A stretch of DNA of 64,000 nucleotides from positions 22,612,535-22,676,534 of the forward strand of contig OY783203.1 in NCBI GenBank assembly GCA_963678705.1, given 5' to 3'. Below the pieces are notes generated by a model. That model saw only the letters and a program-made list of their open reading frames with translations, had not been told where the DNA came from and did no database searches. Below, in pieces: positions 24,533 to 34,417 of this stretch (its first letter is position 1; each line of letters opens with the position of its first letter). The position numbers were made by a program, and so were the translations under genes. This DNA is from Panorpa germanica (taxonomy: Eukaryota; Arthropoda; Insecta; Mecoptera; Panorpidae).

Positions 24533-24889
24533 ATGAACGGATTTAAGAATATTCCAGGCGTAACATGGTTATTGGATTCGGGGGATATACGCGTCGGCAT
24601 TGACAGTGAAGATAGATATTATGTGCAGGATATAACTGACGATTTTGATATAGATGACTGTGATTCAGAGGATATGACGGATGAAGAAAAGAAGACATAC
24701 GAGAAAATTATTAAGAGTTATGCTGATGAAATAATAATAGGTCACGAAGAAATTGAAATACAGGAAGAAGATTCTGATGTGGAAATCATAGAATTATTAG
24801 ACGATGATAATGAAGTTATTGAAATATTAGACTCTGACGATGAAATTGTAGAAGTGTTAGACTCTGATGACGAAATTGTAAAAGTATAA
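24533..24889 (+). CDS. Small acidic protein with tandem SUMO-interaction-like motifs
   Basis: 118 residues, starting at ATG 24533, very acidic throughout. I do not recognise a full-length family. The C-terminal third is a 10-residue repeat: VEIIELLDDD (83-92), then VIEILDSDDE and IVEVLDSDDE, ending EIVKV. Each unit fits the consensus for a SUMO-interacting motif, a short run of Ile/Val/Leu followed by Asp/Glu/Ser. Known proteins with several such motifs bind SUMO chains or SUMO-rich nuclear bodies; applying that here is inference. It lies first in the element, 108 bp before the PolB start and on the same strand. No transmembrane segment or signal peptide. The frame is undamaged although PolB next to it is broken. 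Confidence 0.7.
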   Translation: MNGFKNIPGVTWLLDSGDIRVGIDSEDRYYVQDITDDFDIDDCDSEDMTDEEKKTYEKIIKSYADEIIIGHEEIEIQEEDSDVEIIELLDDDNEVIEILDSDDEIVEVLDSDDEIVKV

Positions 24890-24997
24890 CATAGTGATTA
24901 ATGCATATTTTTTTATGTAAAATTCTATAAATAAATGAACTTTTAAAAACAATTGTGATTTATATTTTGATTTTGAAACTGAAATATATAATTTAAA

Positions 24998-27900
24998 ATG
25001 GATAACGGTTGTAAGATTATTAAGCATATGAGAACAATTATTGAACATTTGAATAGTTCAAATTATTCAAGTATTCAGTGGAAAAAGTGGTCTGATTATA
25101 ATAAAATAAATATAAGGTTGTTAAATAAGTTATTAAAAAATAATAAAAATACCTATTTAGTTGGATATAAGCGAGGCATTGAAAGCAATATAAGTGTCTT
25201 AAAATATTTTCAAACATTGTTAGAAAATAAACAAAAAGTTGGAGGAGGAACTATAAATAGTTTAAAACGTAGTGATCGGATTAAATAGCAGGAAATAAAT
25301 TCATCATTTAAAGGACGTGTTAGAACAGGAGTGTTAATTAATTTAAGTCACATTGATCCATTACAATTTTTGAACGATGCATTTTATATGTTTGCATCTA
25401 GAATTAAAAACGCTTTAAAAAAATATAGTGCTTTAAAAGTTAACGTAATATTTTGTGGTGAATTTGTTTTACCATCAGCTAAAGAAGAGGAACATATATT
25501 TGAATACAAATATTTTAATACTAAAAATAATGAAATTTTTGTATCAACAGACTTAAAACATTGGTATAAGGAAAATGTTATTGATGTTGTATTAAAAGAT
25601 TTAGAAACTTTTCAAGAAAATCAAAGTGATAGATAGTGATTAAATAGATAGTGATAGTGGGCTCTATATAAAATAGTGAATATGATAGTAAAAATAAATC
25701 AATTTGTTCCATTTTATGGTTCATCATTCATTGATTTACCAGTTGAAATAAAACAAAAAAAGGCTGTAATAAATGTTCAGAATGAAGATGATAAATGTTT
25801 TGTATGGGCAGTATTATCAGCGCTTTATCCAGCAAAATATAATGCTGAAAAAGTATCGTCTTATAAGAGATATGTAAATTGTCTTAATTTAAATGGTATT
25901 AAATTTCCAATGACGTTATCACAAGTTTCAAAATTTGAAAAACTAAATAATATATCAATAAATGTGTATATTTTAAAAAAGAGCAAGAAAACATTTGTAA
26001 CTATTCCTGCATATGTAAGTAAAATATATGAAAGTAAACATATACATTTATTAATGATTCAAAGTGATTATGAAGTAGAAGATGAAGAAGAAGAAGAAGA
26101 AGAGGATGAAGAAGATGTTGTTGAAAGTAATAATGAGGAATGTGACAATAAAATAAAATTTCATTTTTGTTGGATAAAGAATTTATCAAGACTTGTTAGT
26201 AATCAACTTTCAAAAACAAATTGTAAGAAATTTATATGTGATCGATGTTTACATTTCTTTAGAGATGAGTGCAAGTTTAAGGAACATTTACAAGACTGTG
26301 TTGGATTAGGACTGAGACCAGTTAAACCGATAATGCCAGTTGAAAATTCTAATATACTTGAGTTTAAAAACTTTAAGAGAAAAATTAAAAATGCATGTGT
26401 TATTTATGCAGACTTTGAAAGTATATTGGATAGTAATGTGACAAATATTGAAACCAAGGGGGTATATCAAACACATATTGCACATAGCGTTGGATATTAT
26501 GTAAAATATTCATATGATGACTCTAAATCTTATTATAATAGTTATCGTGGTGAAGATTGCGTTCAGTGGTTTGTAAATGAATTAAAAGAGATTGCTTATA
26601 ATGTTGAGGATATAATAAAAAATGTATTACCAATGAAAACATTGACGGCTCAACAAAAGATGGAATATTTAAATGCAATAAATTGTCATATATGTGAAAA
26701 ACCGTTGCAACAAGACCGTGTTCGAGATCATTGTCATTTAACAGGAAATTATAGAGGACCAGCTCATAATGAATGTAATTTAAATTATAATGAAAGTTAT
26801 GTGATTCCAATCATTTTTCACAATTTATCATCTTATGATTCACATTTTATAATAATTGATTTAGCTACCGGAATAAGTGGAAGAACTTCTTTGCTACCAA
26901 TTAATAAAGAAAAATATATTTCATTTACGAAATATGTGTATGGAACTAATATTTCATTAAGATTTATTGATTCATATCGATTTATGGCTAGTTCTTTAAA
27001 TAATTTGGCATCATATTTACCAAAGAATAAACTTAAAATTTTAAAATCAGAATTTAACATGTTAAGCAACGAAAAATTTAGTTTGTTAAGTAAAAAAGGT
27101 GTATTTCCTTATGATTATATAAATTCCTGGGAAAAGTTAAATGAGACAGCTTTACCACCTCAGGATAATTTTTTTAATTTATTAAATGATAGTAACTTAT
27201 CTGATGTAGATTACAAACATGCACAAGACATATGGAATACATTTCATATTAAAACACTTGGTGAATATTCCGATTTGTACTTAAAAACCGATGTGTTATT
27301 ACTTTGCGACATATTTGAAAATTTTCGAGATAATTGTTTAGAGACGTATAAATTAGATCCAGTGCATTATGTTTCTGCCCCAGGGTTAGCATGGGATTCT
27401 ATGTTAAAAATTACAAAAATTAAACTTGAATTGTTTACTGATATAAATATGTGGCTATTTATAGAGAAGGGTATCAGAGGTGGTATAAGTCAATGTTCAA
27501 ACAGATATGCAGAGGCCAATAACAAATACATGAATGAAAAGTATAAACCTGAATTACCTTCTAAATATTTAATGTATTTGGATGTTAATAACTTATACGG
27601 TCATGCAATGTCTCAATTCCTACCTTATGGAAATTCTAAATGGTTAAACAACCAGGAAATATTGGAAATAAGTAATATTATATGCAATTTGTCAGAAACT
27701 AGCAATACTGGTTACATTTTAGAAGTAGATTTAACTTATCCTCAAAGTTTACATAATCTCCATAAAGATTTACCGCTTTGTCCTGAGCATTGTATTGCAC
27801 CAGGAAGTAAACATAAAAAACTTTTAACTACTTTATATGATAAGGAGAAATATATAATTCATTATAGTAATTTAAAGCAATGTATACATTTAGGAATGCA

Positions 27901-28825
27901 AGTATCAAAAATACATCGAGTTTTAAAATTTAGTCAATCACCGTGGCTAAAAAACTATATCGATTTAAATACAGAAAAAAGAAAAATGGCTACCAATGAT
28001 TTTGAAAAAAACTTGTATAAATTAATGAATAATAGTGTATTTGGTAAGACAATGGAAAATGTTAGAAAACATCGTAATATAAAATTAAAAACAAAATGGG
28101 GTGGTCGATATGGAGTAAAAAGTTTAATAGCACGACCTAATTTTCATAGCCGAACAATTTTTAATAAAAATGTTGTGGCTATTGAACTTTAAAAACCTAA
28201 TATTACATTTAATAAACCTATATATGTTGGTTTTTCAATATTAGATTTATCTAAAACAGTAATGTATGATTTTCATTACAATTATATGCAAAAAGAATTT
28301 TTTAATAATAATTTAAAGTTATTATATATTGATACTGACTCGTTAATATATGAAATTATTACATCAGATATTTATGAAACTATAAAACGGGATATAAATA
28401 AGTTTGATACAAGTGATTATAAAGAAAATAATCAATATAATATTCCCCGTGTAAATAAAAAGGTATTGGGTTTAATGAAGGATGAAAATAACGGTAAAAT
28501 TATGACTCACTTTATAGGACTAAGATCGAAAATGTATACAATAAAAGTTAATAATAATGCCATTATAAAAAAAATAAAAGGAATAAAGACAAGTGTAGTG
28601 AAAAACCATATTTCTTTTGAAGATTATGAAAATTGTTTAAGAACTTTTAATGAAAAAAACTGTACTCAAAGAGGAATAGTTTCAAAATTGCATAATGTGT
28701 ACTCTATTAAGCAAACAAAAATTGCTTTAAGTCCTTTTGATGATAAACGGTGTTTTATAAAAAACAGTACAGATACTTTGCCTTGGGGTTTTGATAGTTT
28801 TAGTGAGAGCGATTTATTGTTATAA
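24998..28825 (+). pseudogene. polB: Protein-primed family B DNA polymerase (PolB) with in-frame stops
   Basis: This is the Polinton replicative polymerase, about 1270 codons in one continuous frame, interrupted by stops only: TAG 25286-25288, a cluster 25634-25654, and TAA 28190-28192. The first block is a basic N-terminal region. After 25289 come RVRTG, a segment typical of Polinton PolB, and at 25676 on a domain with [12 protein letters not shown]. Further on (residues of the 838-codon segment): an acidic run (132-147), a C2H2 finger (188-208), exonuclease motifs YADFES (244-249), HNLSSYD (382-388) and YSDLYLKTD (531-539), an HNH/endonuclease-VII-like insert CHIC...DHCHLTG...C (337-367), polymerase motif A LDVNNLYG (635-642) and motif B NNSVFGKT (785-792). 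Motif C YIDTDS is in the last segment (28262-28825). Catalytic residues look intact; only the stops inactivate it. Confidence 0.92.
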
Positions 28826-28890
28826 GTATATTTTTAATGTAAAAATAAATACATATTTATAATAACCAATAGTTTTATTTATTTAAAATG
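28826..28890. terminator. Convergent poly(A) signals between PolB and integrase
   Basis: The 65-bp gap between the tail-to-tail PolB (plus) and integrase (minus) genes holds AATAAA on the plus strand at 28844-28849 and on the minus strand at 28874-28879. This fits closely packed convergent RNA polymerase II transcripts. Confidence 0.5.
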
Positions 28891-29820
28891 TTATACAATA
28901 TTTTTAGCATCTATCCAACTGTTATGAGATTTATCTAAACCTAACCACTTTACAAAAACTCTTTTTCCTTTTTTCTGTAAAACTTTCTCAACTAGATATA
29001 TATCTGGATATTTTGTTTTTTGTAGTTCTTGTTCGTAAAACGCGCCTGCAATTGATTGGCCAAGAGAATCATTAAGTAAATATGTGACTGAATTAGTTAG
29101 TTGTACTTTTGATATAGTAAATATTTCGGTACCCCAGTTAGGAGTATACCCTTTTGCAAATAATGATTTGGTTTTGCTTAAACGAACATAATCTCCAACT
29201 TTATATCGACTTAAACCGACCCTTTTTATTCTATTGTATACATTTCCTAATAATTTTTTTTCATTTTTTATTGATACTTGAGATGGCTTCATATTAATTG
29301 TTGAATGATGAGTATTATTATATTTCTTAACAAGTGCATCAATGTTATTAATCCAATTATAGTTGCCTTTTATACTAAAATCTTTCCACATGGCATTTTT
29401 TAGAGTTCTATTAAATCTTTCAACAATCGATGCTTTCATATTACTAAATGTACTATAATGGTTTATATCATACGAATCTATAACTTTTTTAAATTCAGTG
29501 TTATAAAATTCCTTTCCGTTATCTGTTTGTAAGTTTTTCGGAACCTTATTCTTATTTTTTAATAAAATATTTTCAAATGCAACAGTAACGTCTTTTGCAG
29601 ATTTTGATTTTACTGGAACTGCCCATGCATATTTAGAAAATATATCAATTACTGTGAGTAAATACTTGTAACCTTTGTTTTCTTTTGCATACGGAATCAT
29701 TTCTACTAAATCAGCTTGCCAAGAATCATTTAGACCTTTTATGATTACATGTCTACGCTTATAGTTTTTAAGTGCAGGTTTATGTAACTCATTAATTATA
29801 CCTATTTTTGTTTTGCTCAT
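28891..29820 (-). CDS. Polinton integrase with C-terminal chromodomain
   Basis: 309 residues, intact. It is a retroviral-type DDE integrase that joins element ends to host DNA. The catalytic triad reads D37 (QADLVEM), D100 (QTDNGKEF) and E134 (SIVERFN), 33 residues between the last two, close to the usual D,D35E spacing. An SH3-like linker with YKVGDYVRLSK follows (206-216). Residues 274-309 (YLVEKVLQKKG...FVKWLGLD...SWID) are a chromodomain, which in related integrases binds methylated histone H3 and guides target choice. The N-terminal zinc-binding region is short or absent. It is the first of a minus-strand block that ends tail to tail with PolB. ATG at 29818-29820 is the only sensible start. 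Confidence 0.93.
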   Translation of the reverse strand: MSKTKIGIINELHKPALKNYKRRHVIIKGLNDSWQADLVEMIPYAKENKGYKYLLTVIDIFSKYAWAVPVKSKSAKDVTVAFENILLKNKNKVPKNLQTDNGKEFYNTEFKKVIDSYDINHYSTFSNMKASIVERFNRTLKNAMWKDFSIKGNYNWINNIDALVKKYNNTHHSTINMKPSQVSIKNEKKLLGNVYNRIKRVGLSRYKVGDYVRLSKTKSLFAKGYTPNWGTEIFTISKVQLTNSVTYLLNDSLGQSIAGAFYEQELQKTKYPDIYLVEKVLQKKGKRVFVKWLGLDKSHNSWIDAKNIV

Positions 29821-29842
29821 ACTTATTATTACACAAAATTTA

Positions 29843-30070
29843 TCAAGAACTAATATCTAAACTATGTTTTGTTTTTAATTCTGTAATTAATGTTGCAATT
29901 TTTTTATTTACTTCAATAAAATTTTGAAAGGTATTAATATAAGCATCATGAATATCTTTCTCTGCAGCTTTTAAACGTCTATCTATAATAATTAAATCAT
30001 TTTTTGATACTGTTTCGTGCCGAGTAATTTTTTTCTTATGTATGTGTACTCCAAATTTGTTAATAGTCAT
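29843..30070 (-). CDS. Small helical protein of unknown function
   Basis: 75 residues starting at ATG 30070. It is unrecognised. The N-terminus is basic (HIHKKKITRHE). Residues about 23-68 are predicted by eye to form one long amphipathic helix rich in Ile, Leu, Lys and Glu, so a coiled coil is possible. It lies 22 bp upstream of the integrase stop-to-start gap on the same strand, and 56 bp after the next gene. It could be a structural or core protein, or a spurious frame. The tight packing and strand agreement favour a real gene. Confidence 0.5.
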   Translation of the reverse strand: MTINKFGVHIHKKKITRHETVSKNDLIIIDRRLKAAEKDIHDAYINTFQNFIEVNKKIATLITELKTKHSLDISS

Positions 30071-30126
30071 GTTACTTACATGAGTAGTTATAAATTAATG
30101 AAAAAGAAGGGAATGTGTTTAAGTAT

Positions 30127-31302
30127 TTATATAATAATATTAGCTTCTTTTAATTCTTCAACTATTGAAATAATTTCATTGTCATGTGATGTATTGCCAG
30201 CCGTTTTTGAACTAATAAGTAGTCGTAATCTTTCAACTAATTCGTTTGGATTATCCCAATAAATGTAATCTTTTGGATTTTTATTGAAAGTCATATAATT
30301 TGGAATAAGGTTATTGAAACCTTTGCCAAAACGTTTATTATTTTGTAAACCAACTGAGGACGTATGCTGCAAAAGTCTTGATCGAACGTTTTGTAATCTT
30401 TCTGAAGAATATGGTGTTGAAGACGCTGGGGCACTTAATTTTGTTTGAGGAGGAAATAATAGCGATATAATTTTTTTATATTTTATACCTTTGTTAGATT
30501 TAATTTTACCACTAGGTAAATATAATGTTCTATGTGCATTAGTATCATTTAAAATTGTTTTATAATCCTCTAAATCTTCCTCACTATAAATATTTGTGCT
30601 TGGATCTATTTTAAAAAGCAATTCATATAATCCGGGGGATGACTTATATTTTTTATTTCCTATTATAATACCCTCTTTATCAAACGTAACCAGTGTTTTT
30701 CCTAATATTAAATTACCATCTTCTAAATTTATACCAAATGTATGATCAAATATACTTGGATCACCTTCTCGTCTATTAAAATCAATTAAATATTGAAAGG
30801 CGTATTTATCAACTTGTTTTTTAAGATTTTCTTCAACTTCAGACAGTTTTATAGATGTCTAAAATAAGTTTGGATCTTGTACTCTACTATATTCTAAGGG
30901 TTCATTTGTTTCAAAAACCTCATCATCTAACTGACTAAGTTCCATTGTTGGTTCTTGCGTTGAAACCTTGAAATCATACGGTTTTGTATCAATATCTTGT
31001 TTGATTGGTTGCGCTAATTTAATATTGGAAGTACTTTTATTAGCTAGTATATTTAGTGGTGTAGTTATTGGCTCAAGCTGTTTGTCAAAGTACCTTTGTG
31101 CCTCAGATTCCCCTAGTTTTAATGCGAGATACTTTTGTCTTATAGAATCGCTTGATTTAATAATATCGCGTGTTAATTTTTTATCTTCATCATTAGTCGT
31201 ATTGTTTATTATTTTACGTTTACTATTCCTTTTTTTAAATCTGGTAGGAGGAGTCTTTATTTTAACCACAGTATTTTTTGCACGCTTCTTTGATTTAAAC
31301 AT
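30127..31302 (-). pseudogene. Conserved Polinton protein of unknown function, interrupted by one TAG
   Basis: 391 amino-acid codons plus the stop, in one frame, split by TAG at 30859-30861. The N-terminal part (147 residues) is basic at first (FKSKKRAKNT...RFKKRNSKRK), then helical and acidic. The C-terminal part continues in the same frame and contains a motif around YIYWDNPNELVERLRLL and AGNTSHDNEIISIVEEL that I associate with a protein found in many insect Polintons of this type; its role is not established. Position between integrase and ATPase agrees. The basic N-terminus would suit nucleic-acid binding or a scaffold, which is inference. Apart from the single stop the frame is undamaged, which suggests recent inactivation. 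Confidence 0.7.
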
Positions 31303-31319
31303 GGTTACATGTAAACTTT

Positions 31320-31515
31320 ATGCAACTTGAACGTAAACTAAACGTAATGGGAACGTAATTTGAACGTAAATTAAACGTAATGGGAACGTAATCACTGTAA
31401 TTTGAACGTAAATTCAACGTAATGGGAACGTAATCAATGTAATTTGAACGTAAATTCAACGTAATGGGAACGTAATTAATGTAATTTGAACATAATTTGA
31501 ACGTAATCAATGTTT
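31320..31515. repeat. 42-bp repeat cluster rich in ACGTAA
   Basis: Between two minus-strand genes lies a repeat array with a 42-bp main period (AATTTGAACGTAAATTCAAC... as unit start). It is made of shorter sub-units ending in ACGTAA; I count 13 ACGTAA hexamers in about 180 bp. It sits directly upstream of the gene starting at 31302. The remaining bases to 31580 hold nothing else I can name. Confidence 0.85.
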
Positions 31516-31580
31516 ATTAAGATAATAAATGCATGTTATTATGAAGATGGTTACCTCAACACTGATTATTATTGTAAAGG

Positions 31581-32281
31581 TTACTTGGTTATATCTAAAA
31601 ACATATCAAATCCTTTTCTGTATCGCCCTTTATTTAAGTCACTATTTTTATCTATTACCATAAAGGAATATTTATTTGAATCCCAACATAAATTACAAAC
31701 TTGTTTAAACTCTAGAAAACTTGGAAAGTCAAAGTTAACATGATCATCATATATATGCTTTAAATTTAAGTCATCTTGCTTGAATAATATAATAAAATTA
31801 GTATTATCCCGTATTAATTGCTTTGGAATTTTGCTGAAGTTTGACATAAATAGAAAGAGTCTATCAAATTATGACGGCCCATGCTAAAAAAATTTCGAAT
31901 ATTATTTTGTTTATCGCAAGCAACATCATCAAATATGAATATAGAATTTGGGCTAGCATCTTCAGGTCTAATAATCTCTTCATTGTCAGTGTATGTATAG
32001 TATCCCATACCATTAATATTCTTCATAATTTGTTGTAATATTTTATATTTTGGTTGATATAAAGATTTTGAATAAATGTATATATTTTTAAATCGCAATC
32101 CATTTGGATGTTCAATTAGATTAAACATAACATTAGTTTTTCCACAGTTTGAAGGTCCACAAATAATGCATCTAATGTCGTTTGGTAAAAGTGATCCATG
32201 TTTTGAATTATTAGTGTAATTATTACTTTGATTATCTACATTCTTTACAGAAAGAGTTTGTTTTTGCTTTACAAACTTCAT
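31581..32281 (-). pseudogene. Packaging ATPase (FtsK/HerA type), one frameshift
   Basis: This is the genome-packaging ATPase of Polintons and related DNA viruses. From ATG 32281 the first 155 codons include Walker A GPSNCGKT and Walker B IFIFDDV, followed by the typical RHNLIDSFYLCQT. At about 31840-31850 the frame shifts, consistent with loss of one base. The remaining 88 codons, starting near 31847, continue the family sequence (IRDNTNFIILFKQDD, FMVID, GRYRKGFD). Both halves are otherwise undamaged. It is the last gene of the minus-strand block, head to head with the PLA2/pX gene; 82 bp separate the two starts and hold TATA-like sequence on both strands. Confidence 0.92.
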
Positions 32282-32363
32282 TGTTTAACCAGGCATGTGT
32301 TATAAACTAATAGAATACATATTAAATGTTTATATATGAAAATATTATAAAGTATAAAATTGG

Positions 32364-33221
32364 ATGATAGCACATACTTTGGTCAGTATGATAAAAGTAA
32401 AGAAAGGTGATGGTCTTATTGATAAACTAATCAATAAATTACCTTTTGAGTTGCACTTGCCTGGATACAACTATTGCGGTCGTGGAACACGTTTAATAGA
32501 ACGTTTAAACCGAGGAGATCAAGGAGTTAATGCATTGGACTCAGCTTGCAAAGAACATGACATTGCATATCACCGCTATAAAGATTTAAGTAAAAGACAC
32601 GTAGCTGATAAAATACTGATTGAGAAAGCTTGGAAGCAATATTTTTCTAAAGATTCAAAGTTAAGTGAACGTTTAGCATCATTACTTGTTGCTAATATCA
32701 TGAATATAAAAACCAAACTTGGAATGGGGTTGAAACGAAATAAAAAAATTAAAAAGAAGAAAATAAAGGTCAAGCATAGTATGGCAGCATTAAAGAAAGC
32801 TATTCTTAATGCTCGTGGTGCGCTAAAAAATACTTTAATCAACCCTGATAATCCTAAGAGTGTGTCAAAAGCTATTAAAATTGCATCACAAGCCGCAAAA
32901 CAATCAATTAATAAAAAGTCAAAATTTAAAGTTAATAAACTAAGAATAATTCCTATACCAAAAGTAGGTGGTTTTCTACCATTTCTAATTCCATTATTTG
33001 CGGGATTATCAGCACTAGGCGGATTGGCAGGTGGTGTTGCAGGTGTTGCAAAAGCAATAAATGAGGCAAAGGATGCAAAAAAAATGTTAGCAGAAACTCA
33101 AAAACATAACCAAACTATGGAGGAAATTGCTATTGGAAAATCTGGCAAAGGAATTTATTTAAAACCTTATAAAAAAGGGTTAGGATTATATATTAATCCG
33201 TATCCAAAAAACTTTCGTTGA
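32364..33221 (+). CDS. Virion protein with PLA2-like domain and pX-like C-terminus
   Basis: 285 residues, intact. The N-terminal domain is of the parvovirus-type phospholipase A2 fold: calcium-loop-like LPGYNYCGRGT (32-42) and catalytic-helix-like DSACKEHDIAYHRY (59-72) with the His65-Asp66 pair. In parvoviruses this domain cuts membrane lipids during entry; for Polintons that role is inferred. Next comes a basic stretch, LKRNKKIKKKKIKVK (123-137). A Gly/Ala-rich hydrophobic segment GGFLPFLIPLFAGLSALGGLAGG (202-224) and a tail with repeated LKPYKKGLGLY follow; this end resembles the adenovirus core/pX-like proteins described for adintoviruses. It is first in the plus-strand virion block. Its TGA overlaps the protease gene start. 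Confidence 0.88.
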   Translation: MIAHTLVSMIKVKKGDGLIDKLINKLPFELHLPGYNYCGRGTRLIERLNRGDQGVNALDSACKEHDIAYHRYKDLSKRHVADKILIEKAWKQYFSKDSKLSERLASLLVANIMNIKTKLGMGLKRNKKIKKKKIKVKHSMAALKKAILNARGALKNTLINPDNPKSVSKAIKIASQAAKQSINKKSKFKVNKLRIIPIPKVGGFLPFLIPLFAGLSALGGLAGGVAGVAKAINEAKDAKKMLAETQKHNQTMEEIAIGKSGKGIYLKPYKKGLGLYINPYPKNFR

Positions 33222-33592
33222 AGCTACCTAAACGAGCCCTTACTGATGTTGATTTAAGAAAATATGCCAAGAAATTTAATATCCCTCACTTTAGAGGGGT
33301 ATTCATGAGAAATGATTTGCCTAAAAAAATGTATATAAATGAAAGTGGTATAATAAATTTAGATGATAAAACATCAGCAGGAACACATTGGGTAGCTTAC
33401 ATAAAAAGAAATAAAAATATTTTATATTTTGATAGTTTTGGTAACCTTCAACCTCCAATAGAAGCAATTGAATACTTTAAAAATAATACTATTCAATATA
33501 ACTATGATAGATTTCAAAAATTTAATACTGTAAATTGTGGACATTTATGCTTACACTTTTTGTATTCAAATTCTTATATTTATAATAAATAA
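33218..33592 (+). CDS. Adenain-like cysteine protease
   Basis: 124 codons. A maturation protease of the adenain/Ulp1 class, expected to trim virion proteins. Visible catalytic residues: His57 in GTHWVAY, Asp72 in YFDSFG, oxyanion-hole candidate Gln100 in RFQKFN, and Cys107 in NCGHLC. The length agrees with the compact Polinton form. No ATG opens the frame: the first in-frame candidate is TTG at 33218, overlapping the TGA of the upstream gene (TTGA), where related elements would be expected to use ATG; the next ATG (33305) would cut off about 29 residues but keep the triad. So the start may be lost, or translation begins elsewhere. The coding body has no break. Confidence 0.88.
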   Translation: MKLPKRALTDVDLRKYAKKFNIPHFRGVFMRNDLPKKMYINESGIINLDDKTSAGTHWVAYIKRNKNILYFDSFGNLQPPIEAIEYFKNNTIQYNYDRFQKFNTVNCGHLCLHFLYSNSYIYNK

Positions 33593-33600
33593 TATATTGC

Positions 33601-33608
33601 TATAAATA
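33601..33608 (+). promoter_or_regulatory. TATA-box-like element before the minor capsid gene
   Basis: TATAAATA sits 72 bp before the minor-capsid ATG, just after the protease stop. A similar TTATAAATA lies at about 35767, some 60 bp before the Cys-rich gene at 35827. This suggests separate promoters for genes of the virion block rather than one polycistronic message. By eye only. Confidence 0.35.
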
Positions 33609-33679
33609 CCTGAGTTTTATTTTTAATTTGTTATTACTATAACTAAGCTTATCGTGAAAGGATTTTTAAATAAAAAATA

Positions 33680-34417
33680 ATGTCTATGACATTTACAATT
33701 ATTGGAAATAAATCCGTATTAAGCGCCGATATTTTTTCTCCTATAGATTTGTACGATGAACAGTTTGAATTGGGAATAGTCGACTTTCAGACATTTAATT
33801 CAATACCAAACATTGACGACACTAACAATAAATTTTATTATGGAGATGGTAAAGTTATTTCAATACCAGTGGGTTCATATGAATTGGAAGATATTCAGGA
33901 ATATTTAAGGTTAGGCATTGGTGATTCTAGAGTAATAAAACACAACAGCGAATTTAAGGACAAAGCTGATAAGCAAATAAAAGAAGTATTTTTAAATTTA
34001 ACTGCAAATACAAATACCCTTCAAAGTGAGATAATATGTACTGAAAAAATAGATTTTTCGAAAGAAAATTGTATTGGTTCATTACTAGGATTTAATAAGC
34101 AAGTATTAGAACTTAATAAATTACATGTATCTAACTTACCGGTAAACATTATTAAAGTAAATAACATATGTATTGAATGTAATATTACATCCGGTTCCTA
34201 TCTAAACGGACGTTTAGTACACACAATTCATGAGTTTTCACCTGCTGTTCCACCAGGATATAAGATAATAGAAATTCCAAAGCAAATCATTTATCTTCCA
34301 ATCGTTGTACAGAAAATAGATAATATTTCTATAAAAATTGTTAATGAAGAAAGTGAACTTATCAATTTTAGAAAAGAAAAAATTTCCTGCAGATTACACA
34401 TACGAAAGATTCAATAA
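33680..34417 (+). CDS. Minor capsid (penton-like) protein
   Basis: 245 residues, intact, ATG 33680. The sequence matches what I know of the Polinton penton homologue, a single jelly-roll protein at capsid vertices: VDFQTFNSIPNI near the N-terminus (34-45), IPVGSYELEDIQEYL (61-75), FSKENCIGSLLGF (126-138), ITSGSYLNGRLVHTIHEF (169-186) and PPGYKIIEIPK...YLP (191-207). It precedes the major capsid gene as in other elements of this type. Its stop overlaps the start of the next small frame (TAATG, 34415-34419). Confidence 0.9.
   Translation: MSMTFTIIGNKSVLSADIFSPIDLYDEQFELGIVDFQTFNSIPNIDDTNNKFYYGDGKVISIPVGSYELEDIQEYLRLGIGDSRVIKHNSEFKDKADKQIKEVFLNLTANTNTLQSEIICTEKIDFSKENCIGSLLGFNKQVLELNKLHVSNLPVNIIKVNNICIECNITSGSYLNGRLVHTIHEFSPAVPPGYKIIEIPKQIIYLPIVVQKIDNISIKIVNEESELINFRKEKISCRLHIRKIQ

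Noticed and set aside
25286..25288. Programmed stop-codon readthrough of TAG in PolB (and of TAG 30859-30861)
   Set aside because: The following bases do not fit a known readthrough context, and other genes of the element carry frameshifts, so decay is simpler.
31320..31515. CRISPR array
   Set aside because: The 42-bp units are contiguous with no unique spacers, and the surroundings are eukaryotic. It is a plain tandem repeat.
31510..31743. 77-codon plus-strand frame
   Set aside because: Antisense to the end of the packaging ATPase, which carries the recognisable family sequence.
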